Shown in pieces: positions 44,816-52,988 of a stretch of 64,000 nt of DNA (its first letter is position 1; each line of letters opens with the position of its first letter). The DNA is from DATAZK01 sp963731205 (GTDB lineage Bacteria; Actinomycetota; Actinomycetes; Frankiales; Frankiaceae). Under the pieces are notes generated by a model, which ran no database searches, was not told the DNA's origin, and saw only the letters and a program-made list of their open reading frames with translations. The stretch lies in assembly GCA_963731205.1 (NCBI GenBank), contig CAVSUJ010000001.1, positions 434,001 to 498,000 on the forward strand, in the 5' to 3' direction. Position numbers and translations under genes: made by a program.

Positions 44816-46515
44816 TGCGCTCCCTGCTGAGGCTGACGGGAATCCCTGCGGTTGCTGAGCAATTGGCCCGGACGCGGAGCCGGGGTGACGGGCGCGTCGT
44901 CGCGTCGGATCGGCGTGCCGTTGACGAGTACATGACGTAGTCCGCGGGGTGCGTCGGCGACGAGTCGATCGCCGCCGGCGGGAAAGTCGACGACGCGACG
45001 GGTGGGGCCCGGATCGAGTGTGTCCCAGTCGAGGACGACGACGTCGGCGGCGGCCCCTTCGGTGAGGTAGCCCCGGCCGTGGAAGCCGGTGAGATCTGCG
45101 AGTTCGCCGGTGAGGCGGCGGATTCCCGCCTCCGGCGTCATCAGCTCGCGGTCGCGTACCCAATGGGCCAGGAAGTCCAAAGGCATGACCGCATCGCAGA
45201 TCTGCCCGATGTGGGCGCCGGCGTCGGACAGTCCCAGCACGCAGCCCGGCTCCTGCAGCAGGGCGGCGACGGCCTCGGGGTCGTCATTCGCGAAGTTGAT
45301 GGTGAACCGGCTGGAGAGCTCGTCGGCCAGAGCGATGTCCAGGACGCAATCGAGCGGGTGCTTGCCGCGCTCGCGAGAGATGTCGGAGACCAGCCGGCCG
45401 GCCACGCCCTGCTGCCTCGTTTCACTGACGGTGCAGCGATCCCAGCGCATGTCGACGTGTTTTCCGGAATCGAGTTCGGCGGCTGCCTGGCCGCGCCACG
45501 ACTCGCTTCGGTAACGCTCGAGGCGACCGGCTCGATCGAGTCCGGAGACAGTCCCGAATGCCGGCACCAGATACAGGCTCGACGGGTCGGCCATCGACAG
45601 CTGGAAGGTCACGGGCCGGCAGGTGACCTGCGGGTGCACGTCAGCGCCTGCGGCGGTCCCAGCGCGATGGTGTACGAGCTTGCCCGACCAGGGCGCCTTC
45701 GACACCGCATCAGGCGGGTACGCGAGAATGGCCGACCACGTCACGGGTGTGCTGATCGTGCGTTGCAGCTCGTAGACCCACTCGTACGTCTCGCCGGGCG
45801 CGACGTGGATGAGCCCCGCACCGGCGGCATCAGCCGCTCGCCAGAGCGCGGCCACCTCTTCGAGCGTGGCCACCACCGAGGGCACCGGCCGACCACCGTC
45901 GCCGCGGTGAAAAGGCGAGCGGTCGCTGGAGAACCCGAGCGCGCCCGAGGCGATGGAATCGGCAACCACCGCGCACATCTGCGCGATCTCGTCCGGACGC
46001 GCCTCGCGCTCATACGCGTCATCACCCATCACCGACAGCCGGACGGCCGTGTGGCCGACGTAGCCGCCGAAGTTGATGGCCGTTCCGACGGCGGCGATCG
46101 CGTCGAGGTACTCGCCATAGCTTTCGAAGGACCAGTCGATCCCCGCGTGCAGGGTCGCCGATCTCATGTCCTCGACGTTGACGAGCGTGGCAATCATCGA
46201 GTCCCGCCACGCGGGCGGGCAGGGCGCGAGCGAGAAGCCGCAATTGCCCGCGATCACCGAGGTCACACCGAGCTGACTGGACGGGCTGAGCAGCGGATCC
46301 CAGAGCACCTGCGGGTCGTAGTGGGTGTGCAGATCGATGAACCCCGGCGTCACCAGGCAGCCATCCGCGTCGACGACGTCCTGTCCGCCGAGGGCGGGAG
46401 CGATGGCGGTGATACGCCCGCCGTCGATGCCCACATCGGCCCGGCGCGGTTCGCCTCCGCCGCCGTCGACGACGAACCCGCCGCGGATCGTCAGCTCATG
46501 AGCGTGCCCGGACAC
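44812..46515 (-). CDS. N-acyl-D-amino-acid deacylase-like amidohydrolase
   Basis: 567 residues from the GTG at 46515; a TTG at 46536 is possible, but it lies in the operator. FIDLHTHYDPQ gives the HxH zinc ligands, SVIAGNCGFSLAPC the family loop, and LGLSDAGAHIGQICDA the late Asp. A beta-sandwich of N- and C-terminal strands flanks the barrel (ADGCLVTPG; AADVVVLDWD). The enzyme type cleaves N-acyl-D-amino acids or cyclic amides. Its promoter carries a MarR-like dyad. Confidence 0.9.
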   Translation of the reverse strand: MSGHAHELTIRGGFVVDGGGGEPRRADVGIDGGRITAIAPALGGQDVVDADGCLVTPGFIDLHTHYDPQVLWDPLLSPSSQLGVTSVIAGNCGFSLAPCPPAWRDSMIATLVNVEDMRSATLHAGIDWSFESYGEYLDAIAAVGTAINFGGYVGHTAVRLSVMGDDAYEREARPDEIAQMCAVVADSIASGALGFSSDRSPFHRGDGGRPVPSVVATLEEVAALWRAADAAGAGLIHVAPGETYEWVYELQRTISTPVTWSAILAYPPDAVSKAPWSGKLVHHRAGTAAGADVHPQVTCRPVTFQLSMADPSSLYLVPAFGTVSGLDRAGRLERYRSESWRGQAAAELDSGKHVDMRWDRCTVSETRQQGVAGRLVSDISRERGKHPLDCVLDIALADELSSRFTINFANDDPEAVAALLQEPGCVLGLSDAGAHIGQICDAVMPLDFLAHWVRDRELMTPEAGIRRLTGELADLTGFHGRGYLTEGAAADVVVLDWDTLDPGPTRRVVDFPAGGDRLVADAPRGLRHVLVNGTPIRRDDAPVTPAPRPGQLLSNRRDSRQPQQGAQ

Positions 46516-46524
46516 GAGGACTCT

Positions 46525-46552
46525 TGTATCGTGCAACTGTTGCGCGAGTCAA
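46525..46552 (-). promoter_or_regulatory. Promoter with overlapping MarR-type operator
   Basis: On the minus strand TTGACT, 16 bases and GATACA place the transcription start almost at the GTG at 46515, so the mRNA is nearly leaderless. The spacer contains the perfect dyad GCAAC-T-GTTGC (46533-46543), 24 bp from the divergent MarR start. Confidence 0.6.
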
Positions 46553-46566
46553 TCCTGGGGGTACGC

Positions 46567-47112
46567 GTGAGCGGAAATCCGTTGGTGCTGCGCCGCCACG
46601 CTGGCAAACGCCCATGGAGCGAGCAGCAATCCCGCGCAAGCTTCGAGGCGCTCGGCGATCGGGTCGTCAAAGCCACCCGGCGCTGGACCCGCAGCAGCCG
46701 CCGCCAGCGGCTGCAGCACGAGCTGTACACGGTCAGCGGCGTCGAACTCTCGCTGAGTCAGATCGATGCGCTGGAGTCGGTGGCTGCCGGCGACCTCCGG
46801 ATGCACGAGCTGGCGGCCCGGTTGCTCATCGACCCGTCGACGGCGACGCGCACGGTCGCGCCGCTCGTCGAGCTCGGGCTGCTCGAGCGCGTCCCCGACA
46901 GCGGCAATCGGCGTTACGTGATCCTGCGGTGCACGGCCGCCGGTCGCCGTACGGCCAAGCGCATCAGCAGGGAACGCATGCAGCTGATGGAGCACGTGCT
47001 CGCGCCGATGGCGCCGGAGCGCCGGTTGCTCCTTGCCGATCTGCTCGAGGAGTACCTCGACCTCATCGATGCGTATCGCGCGCCGGAGCCCGGCTCACGC
47101 CGACCCGCCTGA
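46567..47112 (+). CDS. MarR family transcriptional regulator
   Basis: 181 residues from the GTG at 46567 with GGGGG six bases upstream. The winged helix lies at about residues 55-125: LSLSQIDALESVAAGDLRMH, LAARLLIDPSTATRTVAPLVELGLLER and the wing DSGNRRYVILRCTAAG. The first 35 residues are basic and long for the family. It is divergent from the deacylase-amidohydrolase pair and likely represses it in response to a phenolic or amide ligand. Its 3' end overlaps the thioesterase end by 18 bp. Confidence 0.92.
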   Translation: MSGNPLVLRRHAGKRPWSEQQSRASFEALGDRVVKATRRWTRSSRRQRLQHELYTVSGVELSLSQIDALESVAAGDLRMHELAARLLIDPSTATRTVAPLVELGLLERVPDSGNRRYVILRCTAAGRRTAKRISRERMQLMEHVLAPMAPERRLLLADLLEEYLDLIDAYRAPEPGSRRPA

Positions 47113-47553
47113 CCCACCCGACCAGGGGCCGGTGATCAGGCCGCCGGTGAGCACCTCGCGCTCGAGCTCCGAAAGCGACCCTCCCCCGGATTCGCCGAGC
47201 TTGACCATGACCGACTGGCCGAGCGCGTGACACGCGTCGTCCCGGTACACGGCATGCCCCAGCGTGTACGACGCGGTGCCGATCCGCCTCACACCCGTCG
47301 CGACGGTGACTGAACCCGGGTAGTGCAGCGGGCTGAAGTAGTCGATCTCCTGATGGGCCAGGACGAGACGCAGCTTGGCTCCCCCGAGCCCGGCCTTCAG
47401 CACCCCGGTGTCGAAATCGGCGCGACCCTCCTGGAACCAGCGGATGTAGGCGATGTTGTTGACGTGCATCTGAGCGTCGAGATCGCTGAAAAGGATCCGG
47501 GTGACGTAGTGGACCGGGAAGTCGGGGACGCTGGGCACAGGACCGCGGGGCAT
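47095..47553 (-). CDS. 4HBT-type acyl-CoA thioesterase
   Basis: 152 residues from the ATG at 47553. The hot-dog fold is shown by VTRILFSDLDAQMHVNNIAYIRWF (catalytic Asp region and long helix) and AHQEIDYFSPLHYPGSV. It hydrolyses acyl- or aryl-CoA esters in the cytoplasm. The upstream sequence CATAATCCCCTAC suggests a -10 box close to the start codon. Only 18 bp separate it from the divergent aldo/keto reductase. Confidence 0.92.
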   Translation of the reverse strand: MPRGPVPSVPDFPVHYVTRILFSDLDAQMHVNNIAYIRWFQEGRADFDTGVLKAGLGGAKLRLVLAHQEIDYFSPLHYPGSVTVATGVRRIGTASYTLGHAVYRDDACHALGQSVMVKLGESGGGSLSELEREVLTGGLITGPWSGGSGGSA

Positions 47554-47571
47554 GTAGGGGATTATGGGGAA

Positions 47572-48549
47572 ATGAAGCACACGACGCTGGGAACGCTCGA
47601 GGTTTCGCGTATCGGCCTGGGTGCCATGAGCATGTCGGGCGCCTACGGCGCGGCCACCGACGAGGCGGAATCGATCCGCACCATCCACCGTGCTCTGGAG
47701 CTGGGCGTCACGCTCATCGACACCGCCGAAGCGTATGGGCCCTTCAACAACGAGGAGCTCGTCGGACGGGCGGTCAAAGGCCGTCGCGACGAGGTGGTCA
47801 TCGCCACCAAGTTCGGCTTCATCTCCCACAGCGGCCGTGCTCGCGGCACGCTCGACAGCAGCCCAGCGAGCCTGCGCGCGGCGGTCGAGGGGTCACTCAC
47901 CCGGCTCGACACCGACCACATCGATCTGCTCTACCAGCACCGGGTCGATCCGCAGACCCCGATCGAAGAAACCGTCGGCGCCATGGCCGAGCTGGTGGCC
48001 GAAGGCAAGGTGCGACACCTCGGCCTCTCCGAGGCCTGGACCCCGACGATCCGCCGTGCCCATGCCACCCATCCGATCACCGCGCTGCAGTCGGAGTACT
48101 CGTTGTGGACGCGCGATCAGGAGGACGAGGTGCTGCCGGTCCTGCGGGAACTCGGCATCGGCTTCGTCGCGTACTCACCCCTCGGGCGAGGCTTCCTCAC
48201 CGGAGCCGTGCGCTCGCGCGAGGACATCCCGGAGGATGACAACCGCCGGAACAATCCGCGTTTCAACGAGGAGAACTTCGCGGGCAACCTGCGCCTGGCC
48301 GACGAGGTCGCTGCGGTGGCGGCCGAAGTCGGTGCGACGCCGGGGCAGGTCGCCCTCGCCTGGCTGCTGGCGCAAGGCGAGCACATCGTCCCGATCCCGG
48401 GCACCAAGCGCGTCGCGCGGGTCGAGGAAAACGTCGGTGCTGACGCGGTGGAGCTGAGCAGCGATCAGGTGGCGAGGCTCACCAGCCTGCCGGTCGCCGC
48501 CGGTGACCATCACGCCCCGCAGCAGATGCTGATGCTCGAGCGCAGCTGA
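47572..48549 (+). CDS. Aldo/keto reductase
   Basis: 325 residues from the ATG at 47572. The catalytic tetrad is visible as LIDTAEAYGP (Asp, Tyr), VIATKFGF (Lys) and LLYQHRVDP (His). The C-terminal NADPH site is VPIPGTKRVARVEENVGA. The type (YSPLGRGFLTG) is a general aldehyde/ketone reductase. It is divergent from the thioesterase with an unusually short 18-bp gap. Confidence 0.95.
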   Translation: MKHTTLGTLEVSRIGLGAMSMSGAYGAATDEAESIRTIHRALELGVTLIDTAEAYGPFNNEELVGRAVKGRRDEVVIATKFGFISHSGRARGTLDSSPASLRAAVEGSLTRLDTDHIDLLYQHRVDPQTPIEETVGAMAELVAEGKVRHLGLSEAWTPTIRRAHATHPITALQSEYSLWTRDQEDEVLPVLRELGIGFVAYSPLGRGFLTGAVRSREDIPEDDNRRNNPRFNEENFAGNLRLADEVAAVAAEVGATPGQVALAWLLAQGEHIVPIPGTKRVARVEENVGADAVELSSDQVARLTSLPVAAGDHHAPQQMLMLERS

Positions 48550-48582
48550 CGCTCGGCGGCGCTTCAGCCGCGCGTTGCCGGT

Positions 48583-48838
48583 TCAGAGGTGACGGACGAA
48601 GCCGCCGTCGACGAGGAACGTCTGGCCCGTCACGAATGACGAGTCGTCCGAGCACAGCGTCAGCGCCATACCCAACAGGTCCGAGGTAGGCGGCGCTGGA
48701 GGATTGGTTGAGGATCACCCCTCCCCCGCGGCCGGCCATCGAGGCGCGGCAATGCCGGGCGCACAGCAATGGCCCGATGAGATTGACATCCAGCAGCCGT
48801 CGCCAGTCCTCGGCCGGCAACGTCGAGCAGAGGTCCTA
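48583..48838 (-). pseudogene. Remnant of a short-chain dehydrogenase/reductase
   Basis: Two SDR pieces survive on the minus strand: AEDWRRLLDVNLIGPLLCAR and GGVILNQSSSAAYL, then in another frame LGMALTLCSDDSSFVTGQ and FLVDGGFVRHL up to a stop at 48583. The N-terminal nucleotide-binding half and the YxxxK region are missing, so this is a deletion-decayed gene, not a sequencing slip. The remaining bases of the 48550-48920 gap hold a regulatory region only. Confidence 0.8.
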
Positions 48839-48861
48839 GAACCGGCGTATCTCGAGGCCAC

Positions 48862-48908
48862 TTGACACCATTCCACCTATCGCCGATAGTTCTCCTATCG
48901 CTGATAGG
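48862..48908 (+). promoter_or_regulatory. Promoter with two CTATCG operators for the TetR gene
   Basis: TTGACA (48862-48867), 17 bases and GATAGT (48885-48890) form a promoter. CCTATCGCCGATAG (48876-48889) and the perfect palindrome CCTATC-GCT-GATAGG (48894-48908) lie 18 bp apart, over the -10 box and the start site. This is a clear autorepression layout. Confidence 0.8.
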
Positions 48909-48920
48909 TAAGGGTGTCGG

Positions 48921-49538
48921 ATGACGGTGATGAGCGTGGATCCGCGGCAGCTGCGCCGCGACGCCAAGCGCGCCGGCATCGTCGCCGAAGCTTGGAGCCT
49001 CGCCCGCAGTCAGGGGCTCGCCGCGCTCTCGCTGCGCGACCTTGCCGATCGCGTCGGGCTGCGCCAGCCCTCGCTCTACGTCTACTTCGCCGCGAAGAGC
49101 GACCTTTACGACGAGCTTTTCGCCGACGCCTATCGTCAGCTGCTCGAATACGTGGCCGCCCGGCCGTCTTCCGGCGATCCGCGGCGCGCGCTCGCCCGCT
49201 TCGCCGCCCACCTCGTCCAGTTCGCCAGCGATGACATCGTGCGCCATCAGCTGCTCTTCCAGCGCACGATCCCCGGCTTCGAACCTTCGGAAGCGTCCTA
49301 CGCGCTTGCCCTCGAATTCTACGAGCTGGCCGTCCAACGCCTGGCCGCTGCGGGCGTCCATGCGCAGGGCGACGTCGACATCTTCACCGCCCTGGTCTCC
49401 GGACTCTCGCACCAGCAAATTGCCAACGATCCCGGTGGAAAGCGGTGGGTTCGCCAAGCGAGCCGGGTCGTTGACATGTTCCTCGCCGACGTCGACCGAC
49501 GCCGGTCTCGCCCCCGCGCGCAAGGACGTACGAAATGA
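48921..49538 (+). CDS. TetR family transcriptional regulator
   Basis: 205 residues. The helix-turn-helix is LSLRDLADRVGLRQPSLYVYFAAKSDLYDELF, and the C-terminal part fits the TetR_C group with a WHG-like ligand pocket. Twin operators lie just upstream, so it is self-repressing. Its stop overlaps the start of the DinB-like gene by 4 bp, so the two form an operon. It also faces the decayed SDR gene, which may have been an old target. Confidence 0.93.
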   Translation: MTVMSVDPRQLRRDAKRAGIVAEAWSLARSQGLAALSLRDLADRVGLRQPSLYVYFAAKSDLYDELFADAYRQLLEYVAARPSSGDPRRALARFAAHLVQFASDDIVRHQLLFQRTIPGFEPSEASYALALEFYELAVQRLAAAGVHAQGDVDIFTALVSGLSHQQIANDPGGKRWVRQASRVVDMFLADVDRRRSRPRAQGRTK

Positions 49539-50296
49539 CCGAGCTCACCGCCGTCGACGTGACAACCATCCCCCGCATCAAGCATGCCGAGGCCATGGAG
49601 ATCACGGTCGAGGAGAACCGCCGGTTCGGCGCCGCCATGCGTGCCCTTGCGGCCGAGGACTGGACCAAGCCCACCGACTGCGAGCGGTGGGACGTCAAGG
49701 CGCTCGCCGCCCACATCGTCGGATCTGCGGCCGGCCAGGCCTCGCCCCGGGAATTCTTCCGCCAGGTGCGCACCGGCAAGCCCATCGTCGCGGAGATCGG
49801 CGCGCAGTACTGGTGGGACGGCATGAACGAGTTACAGGTGCGCGAGCGCGAGGCATTGACCACCGACCAGCTCATCGCCGAGTGGGAGACCAGTTCGGAG
49901 AAGGCTGTGCGGGCCCGTCGCAAGATGCCGCGGCCCATCGCCCGGCTCCCCTTGCTGAACCTGCCCGAGCCGGTCGGACGCCAGCCGCTCGCCTACCTGT
50001 TCGACATCGGATTCACCCGCGACGTCTGGATGCACCGCGTCGACCTCACCCAGGCCACCGGTACGGCGTTCGGCGCTGACGCCGCGCACGACGGGCGCAT
50101 CATCGCCGACATCGTGGCTGAATGGGCGGGCACTCACGGCCAGTCCTTCGACCTCGAACTCACCGGGCCGGCCGGGGGCCACTACGTCGCCGGCAGCGGC
50201 GGCGAGCAGCACACCGTCGACGCCGTCGAGTTCTGCCGGATCCTCGCCGAGCGGTCCCACGGCGAGGGCGTTCTCGCCCACCCGCTGCCGCTCTAG
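49535..50296 (+). CDS. Mycothiol-dependent maleylpyruvate isomerase-like (DinB superfamily) protein
   Basis: 253 residues. The N-terminal four-helix metal-binding domain shows LAAEDWTKPTDCERWDVKAL and AAHIVGSAAG (His ligand), and later DIGFTRDVWMHRVDL with Asp and His. A C-terminal SCP2-like strand region follows (LELTGPAGGHYVAGSGGEQH). Such enzymes isomerise or transfer groups using mycothiol, the actinobacterial thiol. It is coupled to the TetR gene (ATGA overlap), which likely controls it as a detoxification step. Confidence 0.88.
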   Translation: MTELTAVDVTTIPRIKHAEAMEITVEENRRFGAAMRALAAEDWTKPTDCERWDVKALAAHIVGSAAGQASPREFFRQVRTGKPIVAEIGAQYWWDGMNELQVREREALTTDQLIAEWETSSEKAVRARRKMPRPIARLPLLNLPEPVGRQPLAYLFDIGFTRDVWMHRVDLTQATGTAFGADAAHDGRIIADIVAEWAGTHGQSFDLELTGPAGGHYVAGSGGEQHTVDAVEFCRILAERSHGEGVLAHPLPL

Positions 50297-50302
50297 GACC
50301 AT

Positions 50303-51133
50303 TCAGGCCGAGTGGGTCGGCGGCTCGGCCGTCTCGAACTCCAGTTGCACGCCCTGGTCGGGAATCTCCACAGCAACCTGATCGGGACGGCCGGCCAGCG
50401 CGTCCTGCATCCGGTCCTTGATCTTGACGAAACGCCGCCGGTAACGGATCTCGCGCCGGCGTGCTTTCGCCGTCTTCTTGGCGTTGCCGGAGTAGAACTT
50501 GCGTGCCCACGGCGAGGCAGGGCGGCCGATCCGGATCGCGGCGACGAGGAGGATCACCGGCAGAAAGAGGCCGAAAAGCCCGGTCCACACCTTGCCCTTC
50601 AACAGTGAGATCGCGGCGAGTCCCAAGTTGAACGCGAGAGTCAGCACCACACCGATGACCGCGCCGGCGTGGCTGGTGCTGCCGGCCGTGCTGCTGACGT
50701 CTCCCGTGATGTCCGGGGTCACGCCCAGGATGAGCAGCCCCGTCACGCCGGTCGCCACGAAGATGGCGTCGACCGAGAGCCGGCCGGCGTTGGACCAGTA
50801 GACGTCGTCCAGGTGCAGGATCAGCGCGAACTCGTCGAGCACCAATGCCGCCCCGAGGCCGAAGATGGCGGCGCAGGCCGACGGGATTCCCACGGGATTG
50901 TCGGGTGCGGCGAGGCCGGCCAGGCCTCCGACCACCATGAAGACGATGCCGAAGACCGCATGGTGGATGTGCAAACCGCCCGGGGTCACGTTGCCGGGCC
51001 ACCACTTCACCTGCCGGCGAATCATGCGCACCGAGAACCTGATGAAAAGGAAAGTCACCAGGAAAGCGATGAAGAAGCAGAACAGCGGTAGGCGCCCGGT
51101 CTCGAGCACGCGCCTGGTGAACCAGCCGTTCAC
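50303..51133 (-). CDS. Multi-pass membrane protein of unknown function
   Basis: 276 residues from the GTG at 51133, chosen because AAGGGG lies seven bases upstream; an ATG at 51169 would add 12 residues. About six hydrophobic segments follow, with GGLHIHHAVFGIVFMVVGG (a His-rich helix) and LDEFALILHLDDVYW. The C-terminal 75 residues are basic, then acidic. The HIHH and DEFALILHLDD pattern suggests a metal or proton site in the membrane, but I do not recognise a family. Convergent with the isomerase gene. Confidence 0.75.
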   Translation of the reverse strand: MNGWFTRRVLETGRLPLFCFFIAFLVTFLFIRFSVRMIRRQVKWWPGNVTPGGLHIHHAVFGIVFMVVGGLAGLAAPDNPVGIPSACAAIFGLGAALVLDEFALILHLDDVYWSNAGRLSVDAIFVATGVTGLLILGVTPDITGDVSSTAGSTSHAGAVIGVVLTLAFNLGLAAISLLKGKVWTGLFGLFLPVILLVAAIRIGRPASPWARKFYSGNAKKTAKARRREIRYRRRFVKIKDRMQDALAGRPDQVAVEIPDQGVQLEFETAEPPTHSA

Positions 51134-51233
51134 GCTCAAGCCCCTTTCCGATCGCTCCGGCCACATCATCTATGGCTGAACGGGACAAAGTTAAGGCATA
51201 GACGACCATCGATGGACTGCGTACGGTGGCGGC

Positions 51234-51542
51234 GTGAAGGAGTTGCCGATCGCCTGCACGCTCGATGCGTCCGACGGGCAGCGCCGCTTGACGCAGTGGC
51301 GCGGGCTCGGCGAGCGCGCGATGCTCAGCGCCCACCTGGCCGAGCGCACGCTCACCGTCGCCTACGAGCCCGCGGCGCTCACGGAGTTGACGGCACTCGT
51401 GCGAGCCGAGCAGACCTGCTGCGCGTTCCTCGACTGGGCGCTCGAGGAACGCGTCGATCAGCTGGTGCTGACGATCCGGTCGGATGCGAAGGGCGAGCCC
51501 GAACTCTCAAGGCTCGCAGGCCTTTTCAGCGCCTCAGGCTGA
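51234..51542 (+). CDS. Small hypothetical protein with a CC motif
   Basis: 102 residues, GTG start. The fold looks alpha/beta with VRAEQTCCAFLDWALEE near residue 58; the vicinal Cys pair could bind a metal. Similar small proteins with ECCPF-type motifs occur beside mercury or metal-transport genes in actinobacteria, but nothing in the neighbourhood supports that here. The 3' end overlaps the convergent amidohydrolase by 9 bp. Confidence 0.65.
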   Translation: MKELPIACTLDASDGQRRLTQWRGLGERAMLSAHLAERTLTVAYEPAALTELTALVRAEQTCCAFLDWALEERVDQLVLTIRSDAKGEPELSRLAGLFSASG

Positions 51543-52430
51543 CGCGGCCTTGATGTGTTCTTCGATCTTGAAGACGCGCAGCGCGTTTTCGCGGAGGAAC
51601 TTCGGCCAGACCTCGTCCTTGAACGCCACGTTGGGCATGTCGGTGAACTGGCGCTCGAGCGACAGGCCAGCCGGGAAGTAGCCGCAGTACATGATCTTGT
51701 CGGCGCCGCGCGTGTTGGCGTAATTGATGATCGCCTTCGGGTAGTGCTTGGGGGCGAAGGCGCTCGTCATGTAGTGCAGGCCCGGCCACTTGAGCATCAG
51801 CTTGACGGCCAGCTCGGTCCACGGCTCGGCGCCGTGCATGATCACGATGGTGAGATCGGGGAAGTCGTAGCAGACCTCGTCGAAGCGCTCGACCTTCTGC
51901 GGCCAGCTGGGCATCCGCGGGCCGACGATGCCGCCGTTGACGCAGATCGGGATGTCGAGCTCCACGCACTTGGCGTAGATCGGATACATCTTCTTGTCGT
52001 CGATCGCGACCTGCGGGAACTGCCCGCTCGGGAAGACCATCGCCGAGCAGACGTCGTGCTCGTCCTTCGCCCGCTGGAGCTTGCGCAGCGCCGCGACGCC
52101 CTCGTTGGGGTTCAGCGAGCAGTTCAGCACGAAACGATCGGGGAAGCGTTCCTTGGCCTCGATGCCCTTGGGCCCGTAGCCGGTCATGCCCACCTGGATG
52201 CCGAACTCGTCCATCTTCGCCAGCGTCCAGGCGACGACATCGGTGCCGGGCTCGACCAGATCCGGGACGTTCTTGAACATGTACTGCGCCGGGAACTCGA
52301 AATCCTTCGCGCTCTGCTCGTCCTTCAACAGCGGGCGGAAGAAGTCGTAGGTGGCCTTCTTCTCCTCGACGCTGGTGTGGGGAAAGCCGATCCCCAGGTC
52401 AATGATCCCGATGTCGGTGGGCATAGCCAT
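51534..52430 (-). CDS. Amidohydrolase (Amidohydrolase_2 family)
   Basis: 298 residues. IGIIDLGIGFPHTS starts the barrel where other members have DxHxH, so the first metal pair is not obvious. ICVNGGIVGPRMPSW, IVIMHGAEPWTE (His) and KIMYCGYFPAGL follow; the usual final Asp motif (GSDYP) reads CGYFP. Metal binding may thus be reduced or absent, as in some non-catalytic or metal-free members. It is a fourth amidohydrolase within 10 kb. ATG start at 52430. Confidence 0.82.
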   Translation of the reverse strand: MAMPTDIGIIDLGIGFPHTSVEEKKATYDFFRPLLKDEQSAKDFEFPAQYMFKNVPDLVEPGTDVVAWTLAKMDEFGIQVGMTGYGPKGIEAKERFPDRFVLNCSLNPNEGVAALRKLQRAKDEHDVCSAMVFPSGQFPQVAIDDKKMYPIYAKCVELDIPICVNGGIVGPRMPSWPQKVERFDEVCYDFPDLTIVIMHGAEPWTELAVKLMLKWPGLHYMTSAFAPKHYPKAIINYANTRGADKIMYCGYFPAGLSLERQFTDMPNVAFKDEVWPKFLRENALRVFKIEEHIKAASA

Positions 52431-52473
52431 GCGCGGAGCTTAGATCGGCCGTTGTCCCGATAATCTTCCGGGG

Positions 52474-52968
52474 GTGCCGCTGCAGCTGCTGGTCCTGCGC
52501 CACGGACACGCACAGCAAGAACCGCCGCCCGGTGGCGACGATGCCGCCCGCTCGCTGCGCCCGCGCGGTCGCCGGGCTCTCCTAGCCCTGGCGCCAAAGG
52601 TGCAGGCACTCGCTCCGGGGCTGGTGCTCAGTTCGCCGTCGACACGTACCCGCGAGACCGTCGAATGCCTGTCCCTTACCGCACCCGTGGACTATCTCGA
52701 ACCGCTCTACGCGGCCGACGCCGACGAGTTGCTCGATGCGGTACGCGAGCTGTCGGCCCGCGACGATCCGCCCGACACGGTCCTGCTGGTCGGTCACAAC
52801 CCAGGGGTGCACCAGCTCGTGCTGGAGCTGACCGGGGGCGAGCAGTTGCCCGGCTTCCCGCCGTCGGCGCTCGCAGTGCTGGCGCTGGAGGTCAGCGACT
52901 GGTATGCCGCCGACACCGGCGCCGCCCGGCTCATCGCCCTGCACCTTCCCGACGGGCCGGCCGACTGA
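52474..52968 (+). CDS. SixA-like phosphohistidine phosphatase
   Basis: 164 residues of the histidine phosphatase (RHG) superfamily: LVLRHGHAQ gives Arg and the phospho-accepting His, LSSPSTRTRETVE the second Arg, and VGHNPGVHQLV the second His. Length and motifs match SixA, which dephosphorylates phosphohistidine on signalling or PTS-type proteins. GTG start. It is followed 20 bp later by the EamA transporter, with no obvious functional link. Confidence 0.9.
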   Translation: MPLQLLVLRHGHAQQEPPPGGDDAARSLRPRGRRALLALAPKVQALAPGLVLSSPSTRTRETVECLSLTAPVDYLEPLYAADADELLDAVRELSARDDPPDTVLLVGHNPGVHQLVLELTGGEQLPGFPPSALAVLALEVSDWYAADTGAARLIALHLPDGPAD

Positions 52969-52988
52969 ACGCCATTCGGCGGCCTCGC

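Noticed and set aside
44816..45163. A longer N-terminus for the amidohydrolase at 43667
   Set aside because: The added residues are Arg/Pro-rich noise antisense-free but overlapping the upstream gene; the ATGA-coupled ATG at 44815 fits the family start.
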